Source: Paenibacillus sambharensis (GTDB lineage Bacteria; Bacillota; Bacilli; Paenibacillales; Paenibacillaceae). Taken from it: DNA of 35,398 nucleotides. This document shows, piece by piece, positions 7,641 through 15,635 of the stretch (the first letter of the stretch is position 1; each line of letters begins with the position of its first letter). The stretch lies in assembly GCF_003233845.1 (NCBI RefSeq), contig NZ_QKRB01000040.1:1-35398 (forward strand), given 5' to 3'. A program made the translations under genes and the position numbers. The notes beneath the pieces are model-generated. The model worked only from the letters and a program-made list of their open reading frames with translations. It had not been told where the DNA came from and ran no database searches.

Positions 7641-8639
7641 ATGAAGCTGGAGATCACCAATACGGATTGGAGCCTGCTGGCGGATAAAGCGCTGAGCGGG
7701 GAATGCCTGAGCATGGAGGAGGGGCTGTCCGTGCTCCGGGCGGATGATGACGAGGTGCTTCCGCTCCTGCAGGCTGCCTTCAAGGTGCGCAAGCATTATT
7801 ACGGCAAGAAGGTCAAGCTGAATATGATCATCAATGCGAAGAGCGGCCTGTGCCCGGAGGACTGCGGCTACTGCTCGCAATCGATCGTTTCGACGGCTCC
7901 GGTAGCCAAGTATACCCTGTTGGATAAGGATACGCTGCTTGCTGGCGCACGGGAAGCGATCGCCCGCCAGGCGGGCACTTACTGCATCGTGGCGGCCGGC
8001 AAGGGCCCGACGGACAGGGAGCTGGACCAGGTAGTGGACGCGGTGAAGGAAATCCGGGCAACCATGCCGCTCAAAATTTGCGCTTGCCTCGGCATTCTGA
8101 AGGAAGAGCAGGCCGGCAGGCTGGCGGAAGCGGGGGTGCACCGGTATAACCACAATCTGAACACCAGCAAGGAGAATTATCCTTCCATTACAACCACACA
8201 TACATATGACCAGCGGGTGGAAACGCTGGAGAAGGTAAAATCGAGAGGCATGTCCCCCTGCTCCGGCGTCATCATCGGCATGGGGGAGACAGATGAAGAG
8301 ATCGTGGAGATGGCCTATGCCCTGCGTGAGCTGGATGCGGATTCGATCCCGATCAACTTCCTGAATGCTATCCCGGGAACCCCGCTGGGAGGTGCCGGGC
8401 GCACCCCGGCGATGAAGGCGCTCAAGGTGCTGGCGCTGTTCCGCCTGATCTGCCCGTCGAAGGAGCTCCGGGCGGCAGGCGGTCGCGAGGTGAATCTCCG
8501 CTCTCTTCAGGCGCTGTCTCTGTACGCGGTGAATTCCTTATTCGTAGGCGATTATCTGACAACGGACGGGCAGGATGTGTCTTCTGACCATCAGATGATT
8601 GAGGACCTGGGCTTTGAGATTGAGCAGTGCGCCTTGTAA
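7641..8639 (+). CDS. bioB: biotin synthase (radical SAM)
   Basis: BioB (332 aa) inserts sulfur into dethiobiotin. The radical-SAM cysteines are Cys71, Cys75 and Cys78 in GLCPEDCGYCSQS, which bind the 4Fe-4S cluster. KICACLG, YNHNLNTS, GMGETDEEIVEMA and the final region with PINFLNAIPGTPL are all conserved BioB blocks; the Cys residues needed for the auxiliary 2Fe-2S cluster are consistent with KICACLG and the region following. GGGAGG lies 9 bases upstream of the ATG, and the gap to bioD is 15 bp. Confidence 0.97.
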   Translation: MKLEITNTDWSLLADKALSGECLSMEEGLSVLRADDDEVLPLLQAAFKVRKHYYGKKVKLNMIINAKSGLCPEDCGYCSQSIVSTAPVAKYTLLDKDTLLAGAREAIARQAGTYCIVAAGKGPTDRELDQVVDAVKEIRATMPLKICACLGILKEEQAGRLAEAGVHRYNHNLNTSKENYPSITTTHTYDQRVETLEKVKSRGMSPCSGVIIGMGETDEEIVEMAYALRELDADSIPINFLNAIPGTPLGGAGRTPAMKALKVLALFRLICPSKELRAAGGREVNLRSLQALSLYAVNSLFVGDYLTTDGQDVSSDHQMIEDLGFEIEQCAL

Positions 8640-8657
8640 GGCCGGGTGATCTGGACG

Positions 8658-9863
8658 ATGAGCATAAGTTGGATGGATGATGAATTGGAGCGCCTCGCCG
8701 CGGAAGCATCGGAACGGAGGCTGCGGGACCGCTTGAAGGTTCCGGGCAGTCCGGGATACATGCTGCAGCAGGACACCGGCAGCTCCGGCAGCACCAGGCT
8801 GCTGGACCTGTCCTCCAACGACTACCTGGGCTTGGCCGGCCACCCGGCAATAGCGGAAGCGATGCGTGAAGCCCTGCTGACGGGCGGCGCAGGCGCCGGG
8901 GCTTCCCGGCTCGTGACGGGCAATCATCCGGCATTCGGCCAGCTGGAGCAGGCGGTTGCGGTATGGCAGGGCTGCGATGCGGCGCTGGTATTCGCCAACG
9001 GCTATATGGCGAATGTGGGAGTGATCAGCGCTGCTTCAGGACGGGGAGACGCCGTATTCAGCGACAGGCTGAACCATGCCAGCATCACCGATGGCATCCT
9101 GCTGAGCCGTGCGGAGCATGTCCGATACCGTCATAATGACATGGAGCATCTGCGCGCCCAGCTGGAGAAGCACAAGCATGCGCGCCGTAAGCTGATCGTA
9201 ACGGATGCGGTATTTTCCATGGATGGGGACCAGGCTCCCCTCAGGGAGCTGGCAGAGCTGAAGCAGGAGTACGGCGCTATGCTGATGGTGGACGAGGCTC
9301 ACAGCGGAGGCGTATACGGACAGTTCGGAGAAGGCTTGTGCCGTGCACTAGGTGTGCAGGATATGGTAGATATTCACATGGGGACATTCAGCAAAGCGTT
9401 TGGCGTCTATGGCGCCTACGTGTGCGGCAGCCAATCGCTGATCCGCTGGCTGGTGAACAAGGCACGGCCGCTGATCTACTCCACAGCTCTGCCCCCATCC
9501 GTTGCAGCGGGGGTGCTTAAGGCGCTGGAGCTGGTGCAGGCCGGGCATGGGCGCCGGGAGAAGCTGCTGGGCAGCGCCAGGCTGTTCCGTTCAGCGCTGC
9601 GGAAGGCGGGCTTGGCGGCGGGAGAAGGGGACTCGGCCATTATCCCGCTGATCGCCGGGACTAATGCTGAGGCGCTGCGTATAAGCGCGGCTCTGGAAGC
9701 TGAAGGGATAGCGGCTGTGGCGATCCGCCCCCCTACCGTGCCAGAGGGCACGGCGCGCATCCGGTTCTCCCTGTCGGCTACCCACAGCAGAGAAGAACTG
9801 ACGGACGCCGTGAAGACAATCATCCGGGCTGCATGCCCGGCGAGAGGAGGCGGGGTATGCTGA
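8658..9863 (+). CDS. bioF: 8-amino-7-oxononanoate synthase
   Basis: BioF (about 401 aa) condenses the pimeloyl thioester with alanine, releasing CO2, to make KAPA. It is an alpha-oxoamine synthase: SSNDYLGLAGHP near the N-terminus, NGYMANVG, FSDRLNHASI, DEAHSGG, and the PLP lysine Lys246 in GTFSKAFGVYGAYV. The start is uncertain: GTG 8646 and ATG 8658 are in frame and neither has a good ribosome binding site, so translation may depend on coupling to bioB, which ends 18 bases before 8658. The stop overlaps the next gene by 7 bases. Confidence 0.95.
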   Translation: MSISWMDDELERLAAEASERRLRDRLKVPGSPGYMLQQDTGSSGSTRLLDLSSNDYLGLAGHPAIAEAMREALLTGGAGAGASRLVTGNHPAFGQLEQAVAVWQGCDAALVFANGYMANVGVISAASGRGDAVFSDRLNHASITDGILLSRAEHVRYRHNDMEHLRAQLEKHKHARRKLIVTDAVFSMDGDQAPLRELAELKQEYGAMLMVDEAHSGGVYGQFGEGLCRALGVQDMVDIHMGTFSKAFGVYGAYVCGSQSLIRWLVNKARPLIYSTALPPSVAAGVLKALELVQAGHGRREKLLGSARLFRSALRKAGLAAGEGDSAIIPLIAGTNAEALRISAALEAEGIAAVAIRPPTVPEGTARIRFSLSATHSREELTDAVKTIIRAACPARGGGVC

Positions 9864-10660
9864 ACGGCTATTCTTCTTATACGGGTCCGAAGAATAGAGG
9901 CACCGTCTTGTGGCTTCCGGGCTGGGGCATGCCGGAGTCTGTATTCGACGGACTCCGCGCCCTGCTGCCGGAATTCCGCCATGCCGCTGCTGACTTCAGC
10001 CGGGCAGAATCGCCGGAGGCGGTCTTCGCCGCCGCTGCCGGGGCGGCAGCGAAAGCCCGTGCCGCCAAGCCGGAAGAACCGCCGGGGCCGCTGCTCATCG
10101 CCGCTTGGTCGATGGGCGGACTGCCTGCACTGCGTCTGGCCGCAGCGGGGATGGCCGACGGTCTGCTGCTGCTAGCGTGCACGGGCCGTTTCACCCGCCC
10201 TAGGGCAGAGCGGGACAAGGGCTGGCCGGACCCGGTGATCCGGCAGATGCAGAGGAGCCTGGAGTCGGACCGGGCGGCGGTCGAAAGCCAGTTCCGTGAG
10301 GCCATGTTCACGGAGGAGGAATGGGCGGCAGGCTGTCAGAATCATCTTCCGCCCATGGACGGTCCCGGAGCATGGGATACGTCTGCGCTTCTGGCGGGAC
10401 TTCAGCTTCTGCGGGACGAGAACGCCCTGCCCCTGCTGCCCGCTGTCCGCTGCCCGTCCCTGATCATGCACGGCACGCTGGACCGGATCTGCCCGTATGG
10501 CGCGGCGGAGGAACTGGCAGCCCTGCTGCCCGGGACCAGGCTTCTCCCGCTGGAAGGAGCAGGACATGTTCCGTTCCTCTTGAAGGAAGCGGAAGCGGCC
10601 GAAGCGCTTAGGGGGTGGTGGGATGAGCGGCAGACTGAACCGCATCCGCAGACAGTTTGA
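9857..10660 (+). CDS. bioH: BioH-like pimeloyl-ACP methyl ester esterase
   Basis: This 267-aa alpha/beta hydrolase sits between bioF and bioC. LPGWGMPESVFDGL matches the BioH N-terminus, the nucleophile is Ser85 in AAWSMGG, and Asp209 (GTLDRICP) and His237 (GAGHVPFL) complete the triad. The elbow has Ala where the first Gly of G-x-S-x-G is usual. The expected role is to free pimeloyl-ACP from its methyl ester after BioC and the fatty-acid enzymes have built it. ATG 9857 is preferred over ATG 9833 because GAGAGGAGG (9842-9850) is 6 bases ahead. It overlaps bioF by 7 and bioC by 38 bases. The function rests on context as much as on sequence. Confidence 0.85.
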   Translation: MLNGYSSYTGPKNRGTVLWLPGWGMPESVFDGLRALLPEFRHAAADFSRAESPEAVFAAAAGAAAKARAAKPEEPPGPLLIAAWSMGGLPALRLAAAGMADGLLLLACTGRFTRPRAERDKGWPDPVIRQMQRSLESDRAAVESQFREAMFTEEEWAAGCQNHLPPMDGPGAWDTSALLAGLQLLRDENALPLLPAVRCPSLIMHGTLDRICPYGAAEELAALLPGTRLLPLEGAGHVPFLLKEAEAAEALRGWWDERQTEPHPQTV

Positions 10661-11450
10661 CCGAAGCGCAGCCGGCGGATACGAGACCCACGCGGCGGTG
10701 CAGCGAACAATGGCCGGGCACCTTGCAGCCGGGCTGCCGCACCCGCAAGGCTCTGATGATGTGCTGGAGATCGGCTGCGGAACAGGGTTTCTCACCGGGA
10801 AGCTGGCGGCAGGAGCCTACCGTTCTGTGACAGCCCTCGATCTGGCGCCTTCCATGCTGGAGGCGGCCGGACAGCGGACAGCGGGTTTGCCCGCGGACAT
10901 CCGCTTCGTGCTGGCCGATGTGGAGCGGTGGGCTGCGGAACCGGCACGGGAAGCGGAATATGATCTGATCGTCTCCAGCGCCTGCTTCCAGTGGCTGGAG
11001 CATCCGGCCGGGACGCTCGGTCATCTGCGGGGGCTGCTGCGGCCGGGCGGCATGCTGGCGTTCGCGACCTTCGGGCCGGGCACCTTCCGGGAGCTTCATG
11101 AAGCTTTCGCCCGGACCTATGCAGCGCTCGGCCTGAAGCCCGAGCGGCACGGATTATCGTTCCGGGAACCGGAGGAATGGCAGGCCGATCTCATTAATGC
11201 GGGCTTCTCCCGTGTACGCTTCGAACGATTCGAACAGGCGGAGCTGTACACTTCGGTCCCCGAATTTCTCCATGCGGTGAAGGGAGTCGGGGCCAGCGTA
11301 TCGGAGGCTGCTGGGCGGCCGGGGCTCGGTTCCAGAAGGCTGTTCCTGGACATGTTCCGCAGGTACGAAGAGCGCTATGGAGCTCCAGAGGGAATCACGG
11401 CCACGTATGAGCTGGTATATTTCCAAGCGGAACAACCCTGCATAATGTAA
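10623..11450 (+). CDS. bioC: malonyl-ACP O-methyltransferase
   Basis: BioC (275 aa) methylates the free carboxyl of malonyl-ACP so that fatty-acid enzymes can elongate it to the pimeloyl methyl ester. The N-terminus RRQFDRSAAGGYETHAAVQ is typical of BioC. SAM motif I is VLEIGCGTGFLTGKL (47-61), followed by VTALDLAPSMLE and the conserved SSACFQWLEHPAGTL. The start lies inside the end of bioH with GGGGGTGG just upstream, implying coupled translation. It is the last gene of the operon; a terminator follows at once. Confidence 0.93.
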   Translation: MSGRLNRIRRQFDRSAAGGYETHAAVQRTMAGHLAAGLPHPQGSDDVLEIGCGTGFLTGKLAAGAYRSVTALDLAPSMLEAAGQRTAGLPADIRFVLADVERWAAEPAREAEYDLIVSSACFQWLEHPAGTLGHLRGLLRPGGMLAFATFGPGTFRELHEAFARTYAALGLKPERHGLSFREPEEWQADLINAGFSRVRFERFEQAELYTSVPEFLHAVKGVGASVSEAAGRPGLGSRRLFLDMFRRYEERYGAPEGITATYELVYFQAEQPCIM

Positions 11451-11456
11451 GTCCAA

Positions 11457-11490
11457 AGGCACCGGCTTTATATGAGCTGGCGCCTTTTTT
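11457..11490 (+). terminator. intrinsic terminator of the biotin operon
   Basis: AGGCACCGGC (11457-11466) pairs with GCTGGCGCCT (11476-11485) with one mismatch and one G-T pair, followed by a T run. Confidence 0.8.
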
Positions 11491-11531
11491 GCTGTGTATG
11501 CGTCGCATCGTAAACAAAGTGATGAAAATGT

Positions 11532-11558
11532 AATGATTTGGTTATTAATAAAATCATT
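11532..11558. promoter_or_regulatory. palindromic operator candidate upstream of the sugar importer
   Basis: AATGATTT (11532-11539) and AAATCATT (11551-11558) form a perfect 8-bp inverted repeat with an 11-bp AT-rich spacer. It sits about 90 bp before the lipoprotein gene and just upstream of a cre-like site. I do not recognise the regulator; an AraC- or LacI-type protein encoded elsewhere is possible. Confidence 0.45.
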
Positions 11559-11586
11559 GATGGCAACGCTTACTTCTGCATATACA
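11557..11586 (+). promoter_or_regulatory. possible sugar importer promoter with cre-like site
   Basis: TTGATG (11557-11562) and TATACA (11581-11586) are 18 bp apart. Between them, TGGCAACGCTTACT (11561-11574) agrees with the CcpA cre consensus TGWAARCGYTWNCW at 12 of 14 positions. Carbon catabolite repression of the operon is inferred. Confidence 0.4.
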
Positions 11587-11647
11587 TAGACCGTACCCCA
11601 ATTATTCAGGCAGCAGAGGCTTCAACAACTAAAGAGGAGGTCTATGA

Positions 11648-12973
11648 ATGAAGAAGTGGTTGATAGGTTTGCTGATGGTGAGTATGCTGGCCGTATTGTT
11701 CGGCTGCAGCAGCGGTTCCTCGTCAACGGGAACGGTATCCGTGCTGGATGACGGGGCAGGCGAAGAGGCAGTGACACTGAAGTATTGGACGTTCGTAGAA
11801 CTGCATGGCCAGCATTTTCAGTCGATGCTTAAGAATTGGAACAAGGACCACCCTGACCGGCAGATCAAGCTGGAGGTCTCGGTGATGCCTTACGACGACA
11901 TGCATAACAAGCTGTCCATTGCCCTTCAGACCGGCCAAGGGGCGCCTGACATCTCAGATATTGAAGTGGGGAAATTCCCTGACTTCTTGAATGGCACACC
12001 TCAGCTCGAGCCGCTTAACGATGTTGTGGAGCCCTATAAGGAATCCATCGTCCAGTCGAGACTGGATCTCTACACGAAGGATGGCACAATCTACGGTCTG
12101 CCTACGCATGTCGGAGCGGCGGTTGCCTTTTACAACACGGAGATTCTGGAAGAGGCCGGCGTAGACTACAAGACAATCGTTACCTGGGAGGACTACAAGA
12201 AGGCGGGCATGGCGGTTTATGAGAAGACCGGCAAGTACATGGGGACAGCGGACACGAGTGCCGGCTGGCAGCTGTCGATGATGCTGGCGCAGCAGGGCAG
12301 CGATTTTACGGATGAGGCGGGCAAGCCGAACATCAATTCTCCGGAAATGATCAAGGGGCTCGGTATCCTGAAGGATCTGCAGCAAAATAATGTCCTGGCT
12401 ACGGTAGCCGGCGGCCAGCCGGATACAGAGGAGGCTTACGGCGAATTCAACACAGGCAGCTATGCCAGTGCCATGATGCCGTTCTGGTTCATGTCACGTT
12501 ACGTGAACTACATGCCTGATCTGCAGGGGAAAATCGCAATTGCACCGATTCCGGTTATCGAGCAGGGCATGTCTTCCTCTTACGGCGGCGGCGGAACGGG
12601 AACGGTCGTCACCAAGCAGGCCAAGGACGCGCAGCTGGCCAAGGACTTCCTGGCATTCGCCAAGCTGACGCTTGATGCCAACATCAACATCTGGAACACC
12701 CTTGGCTTTGACCCCGTTAATACGGAGCTGTGGACGCAGGAAGACATTACGCATAACAAGGACAACAAGTTCGTCCAGTACTTTCAGAATAACCCCTTCG
12801 AGGTGCTGAATGAGATTAAGGACGGCATCTCGCTGATCAAATCAACGCCTGCTTCGCCAACGATTAACAACGAGCTGTATACGACGACGTTGAATGAAAT
12901 CTTTGAGAATGACCGGGACGTGACGGAAGCGCTTAATGCGGCACAGAGCCAGATCGAACAGCAGTTGAAGTGA
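11648..12973 (+). CDS. sugar ABC transporter substrate-binding lipoprotein
   Basis: The 441-aa extracellular binding protein is of the CUT1 carbohydrate type. Residues 1-20 are a lipoprotein signal with the lipobox LFGC, so Cys20 is lipidated and the protein is anchored outside the membrane. The mature part starts with a Ser/Gly-rich linker, then LKYWTFVELHGQHFQSMLKNW, a family 1 binding-protein start, and contains the conserved YGLPTHVGAAVAFYNTEILEEAGVD block. AAAGAGGAGG (11631-11640) precedes the ATG by 7 bases. The two permease genes follow after a terminator-like hairpin. The sugar is not identifiable. Confidence 0.92.
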   Translation: MKKWLIGLLMVSMLAVLFGCSSGSSSTGTVSVLDDGAGEEAVTLKYWTFVELHGQHFQSMLKNWNKDHPDRQIKLEVSVMPYDDMHNKLSIALQTGQGAPDISDIEVGKFPDFLNGTPQLEPLNDVVEPYKESIVQSRLDLYTKDGTIYGLPTHVGAAVAFYNTEILEEAGVDYKTIVTWEDYKKAGMAVYEKTGKYMGTADTSAGWQLSMMLAQQGSDFTDEAGKPNINSPEMIKGLGILKDLQQNNVLATVAGGQPDTEEAYGEFNTGSYASAMMPFWFMSRYVNYMPDLQGKIAIAPIPVIEQGMSSSYGGGGTGTVVTKQAKDAQLAKDFLAFAKLTLDANINIWNTLGFDPVNTELWTQEDITHNKDNKFVQYFQNNPFEVLNEIKDGISLIKSTPASPTINNELYTTTLNEIFENDRDVTEALNAAQSQIEQQLK

Positions 12974-12996
12974 GGCGGCCGCTGACTTGGCCATTT

Positions 12997-13025
12997 AGCT
13001 ACCTTGACTGTTCAAGGTAGCTTTT
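12997..13025 (+). terminator. intra-operon hairpin between binding protein and permease
   Basis: AGCTACCTTG (12997-13006) pairs perfectly with CAAGGTAGCT (13013-13022), followed by TTT. As in many importer operons, it probably makes the binding protein more abundant than the permeases by partial termination or by protecting the 3' end of the upstream RNA. Confidence 0.7.
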
Positions 13026-13064
13026 GCTTCCAATCTTACGTTCAACCCGAAGGAGGGCTGTGCT

Positions 13065-13958
13065 GTGATCCAACGCTTTCTCTATTCGCAAAAAGCTGCT
13101 CCGTACGTCTTTGTACTGCCGTTTGTGCTGGTCTTCCTCGTATTCTGGCTCTATCCGCTGGCAAGCTCCGTGGAGATGAGCTTTCAGAAGGTGATGCTGG
13201 GACAGTCCGCGCAGTGGGTCGGCTTTGATAATTATGCCAAGCTGATCGACGACTCGATGTTTCTGAAGGCTGTCATGAACAGCGTGATTTACACGGTATT
13301 GACCCTAATCATCCTGATCCCGTTCCCGATGCTGTTCGCCGTGCTGATCAATGCCAAATTTATGTGGGGCCGGGAGCTGTTCAAGTCGGTCTTCTTCTTC
13401 CCGGCGCTCACCTCCGTGGTTGTGGCAGGCACGATCTTCCGGCTCATGTTTGGGGAGATGGAAGGCTCCCTGATCAACAGTTTCCTGGCGATGTTCGGCG
13501 TAGAGCCGGTCAAGTTTCTCAAAGGGCATGCGACTGGCTTTGTTGCGCTGCTGTCTCTGGCCGCCTGGCGCTGGATGGGCGTCAATATCCTGTATTTTCT
13601 CGCGGGGCTGAAGAACATTCCGGATGATTATTATGAGGCTGCCTCGATTGACGGGGCATCGACGTTCCAGAAGCTCAGATTCATCACCATCCCCCTGCTT
13701 AAGCCAACGACGATCTATGTGCTTACGATCAGCATCTATGCGGGCATGGCTATGTTCGTCGAGAGCCTGATGCTGTGGAATGGCAACAATTCGCCGCAGA
13801 ATATCGGCCTGACGATCATCGGCTATCTGTACCGGCAGGGAATCGAGAAGAATAATCTCGGGTTTGCGGCGACGGTCGGGCTTGTCCTGCTTCTCGTGAC
13901 GATGATCATCAACCTTACGCAGCTGGCCTTATCGGGCCTCTTCAGGAAGGAGTCTTGA
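13065..13958 (+). CDS. sugar ABC transporter permease, MalF-like
   Basis: This 297-aa membrane protein has about six hydrophobic segments, the first at residues 12-35. The cytoplasmic EAA loop reads YYEAASIDGASTFQKLRFITIPLLKPT, the ATPase-docking motif of sugar permeases. The start is GTG, with AAGGAGGG just upstream; no better start is in frame. It pairs with the next gene (1-bp gap) to form the channel. No ATPase gene is present, as is common where a shared MsmK/MsmX-type ATPase serves several importers. Confidence 0.92.
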   Translation: MIQRFLYSQKAAPYVFVLPFVLVFLVFWLYPLASSVEMSFQKVMLGQSAQWVGFDNYAKLIDDSMFLKAVMNSVIYTVLTLIILIPFPMLFAVLINAKFMWGRELFKSVFFFPALTSVVVAGTIFRLMFGEMEGSLINSFLAMFGVEPVKFLKGHATGFVALLSLAAWRWMGVNILYFLAGLKNIPDDYYEAASIDGASTFQKLRFITIPLLKPTTIYVLTISIYAGMAMFVESLMLWNGNNSPQNIGLTIIGYLYRQGIEKNNLGFAATVGLVLLLVTMIINLTQLALSGLFRKES

Positions 13959-13959
13959 G

Positions 13960-14796
13960 ATGGAGAGCAGAATACGTTTAAACAAAATCCTTCTCCTCGT
14001 CATGTTCAGCTTGTTGAGCCTGCTCGTTCTGCTTCCCTTTTACGCCATTGCCCTTGCGTCGTTCAAGCCGGGCAAGGAGCTCATCCGTTTTGGACTTAAT
14101 CTGCAGCTGGACTTCTCCATCATGAGCCTGGACAACTACGTCTTCCTGTTTTCTGGGCAGCATGACTATTTTACCTGGTTTGCGAATTCCATGCTGCTGA
14201 CGATTCTTCAGGTCGCCCTGACCCTGATCACCAGCGCAGCTGTTGCTTATGGATTTACGGCCTATGATTTTAAAGGCAAAACGCCTCTCTTTATCTGCGT
14301 GCTGATGATTATGATGGTGCCGTTTGAAATTTTGCTGCTGCCGCTGTACCGGCTGATCTTTAACCTGGGGATGATGAACACCTATTCGGCTATTATTCTG
14401 CCAGGCATTGCGAGTGCGTCGACGATCTTCTTCTTCCGGCAGTACCTGCTTGGCGTTCCGAGGGAGATGATCGCAGCGGGCCGGGTGGATGGGGCCAGTG
14501 AATATGGAATATTCCTGCGTCTGATCCTGCCGGTTATGAAGCCTGCCTTCGCGGCGATGGGTATTCTGAATGCCATGGGCAGCTGGAACAATCTGCTGTG
14601 GCCGTTCATGGTGCTGAGCAATTCGAATAAATTCACCCTGCCGATCGGACTGAAAACACTGCTCACGCCATACGGCAACAACTATGACCTGCTGGTGGTC
14701 GGTTCCTTCTTCTCCATCATCCCGATCTTCATCCTGTTCGTGATGTTCCAGCGGTATTTTATCGACGGGATGACAGCGGGGGCGGTCAAGGGATGA
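13960..14796 (+). CDS. sugar ABC transporter permease, MalG-like
   Basis: The 278-aa second permease has a first membrane segment at about residues 7-30 and roughly six in all. The EAA loop reads AAGRVDGASEYGIFLRLILPVMKPAF. It starts 1 bp after the stop of the first permease, with AGGAAGGAG in the preceding gene's end, so the two are translated together. It is the final gene of the importer operon; no clear terminator is visible before the next promoter. Confidence 0.92.
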   Translation: MESRIRLNKILLLVMFSLLSLLVLLPFYAIALASFKPGKELIRFGLNLQLDFSIMSLDNYVFLFSGQHDYFTWFANSMLLTILQVALTLITSAAVAYGFTAYDFKGKTPLFICVLMIMMVPFEILLLPLYRLIFNLGMMNTYSAIILPGIASASTIFFFRQYLLGVPREMIAAGRVDGASEYGIFLRLILPVMKPAFAAMGILNAMGSWNNLLWPFMVLSNSNKFTLPIGLKTLLTPYGNNYDLLVVGSFFSIIPIFILFVMFQRYFIDGMTAGAVKG

Positions 14797-14847
14797 GATA
14801 AGGAGGTTTGGGCGGCCGGCCGGCTGGGCTATTTCTGATGGAAAAGC

Positions 14848-14853
14848 TATAAT
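14848..14853 (+). promoter_or_regulatory. -10 element before the CGNR gene
   Basis: A perfect TATAAT about 34 bases before the start codon; the -35 region is poor. It suggests the CGNR gene is transcribed separately from the importer. Confidence 0.35.
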
Positions 14854-14886
14854 AGAGAGATAACAATTCCTGAGGAGTTCATTGCT

Positions 14887-15510
14887 ATGCCCAAAAAGAT
14901 CCCCCCGTCCTTTTATTTCATCGGGAATCATCCGGCCCTTGATTTCATTAATACGAAGATTGCAGCTGACGGCAAGCTGCTGGATCTTCTGGGTTCCTTC
15001 CATGACGTTATGCAGTGGCTCGTTCTGGCGAAGCTGTTCAGTCAAGAGCAAATTGACGATGTAAGCCAAGGCTGGGCAAGAGAAGACTGCGAATCGGCTG
15101 TTGGCACAGCAGCGGCCCTTAGGCACAGCATGCTGACCATCGTTCAGCGGGGGATGAGGCATGAGGACATCCCTGAAGAGGACATTGAGCGTGTGAACAG
15201 CATCCTGTGCGAACAGGTCTTCACAACCAGGCTGTTCTGGGATGGTCAAGCGTTCGCAGCTGCGCGGGAGACTGCTGTCCGGCAGCCGGCTGACCTGCTC
15301 ATTCCCGTTGCGGAGGCAGCCGTTGATCTGTTTACGAACTATGACCTTGGTCTGATCAAGAAATGCGAGAACCCGGATTGCGTCCTCCACTTTTACGATA
15401 ACAGCAAGAACAGCACCCGCCGCTGGTGCAGCCAAAAAACATGCGGTAACCGCATGAAGGTAGCAGCTTTCCTGGAGCGGCGCAAAAATAACGGTTCCGA
15501 GCAGCCCTAG
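14887..15510 (+). CDS. CGNR zinc-finger / ABATE-domain protein
   Basis: The 207-aa protein has the two-part layout of the family: an N-terminal ABATE (DUF1470) domain starting FIGNHPALDFINT, and a C-terminal CGNR zinc finger with Cys160, Cys165, Cys181 and Cys186 in CENPDC...RWCSQKTCGNR. Members are thought to be transcription regulators or stress proteins, with the zinc finger binding DNA; the targets are unknown. A GAGGAG site precedes the ATG. The gene follows the sugar importer but has its own -10 element, and its stop codon is part of the terminator stem. Confidence 0.88.
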   Translation: MPKKIPPSFYFIGNHPALDFINTKIAADGKLLDLLGSFHDVMQWLVLAKLFSQEQIDDVSQGWAREDCESAVGTAAALRHSMLTIVQRGMRHEDIPEEDIERVNSILCEQVFTTRLFWDGQAFAAARETAVRQPADLLIPVAEAAVDLFTNYDLGLIKKCENPDCVLHFYDNSKNSTRRWCSQKTCGNRMKVAAFLERRKNNGSEQP

Positions 15511-15528
15511 CACCTAGCTAGGGCTTTT
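15503..15528 (+). terminator. intrinsic terminator overlapping the CGNR stop codon
   Basis: AGCCCTAG (15503-15510, including the TAG stop) pairs perfectly with CTAGGGCT (15518-15525), followed by TTTTA. Confidence 0.8.
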
Positions 15529-15563
15529 ATTATGAAGAATTTATTTAATAGTCAAAATTAAAC

Positions 15564-15592
15564 TATACAGGTTAAAAAATACGATATATAAT
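15564..15592 (+). promoter_or_regulatory. sigma-A promoter of the FMN-binding/DsrE pair
   Basis: TATACA (15564-15569) and TATAAT (15587-15592) are 17 bp apart in an AT-rich stretch, 44 bases before the chosen start codon. Confidence 0.55.
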
Positions 15593-15635
15593 ACCCATAT
15601 GAATATTAAGGCGGTTAAAAAGGGAGGTGAGAACG

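Noticed and set aside
7194-8201. 335-aa minus-strand frame across bioD and bioB
   Set aside because: Antisense to two well-identified genes, with no family signature.
13978-15513. 511-aa open frame on the minus strand
   Set aside because: It lies wholly opposite the permease and CGNR genes, which have clear families; its His/Gln/Arg-rich product is typical of antisense shadow frames in GC-rich DNA.
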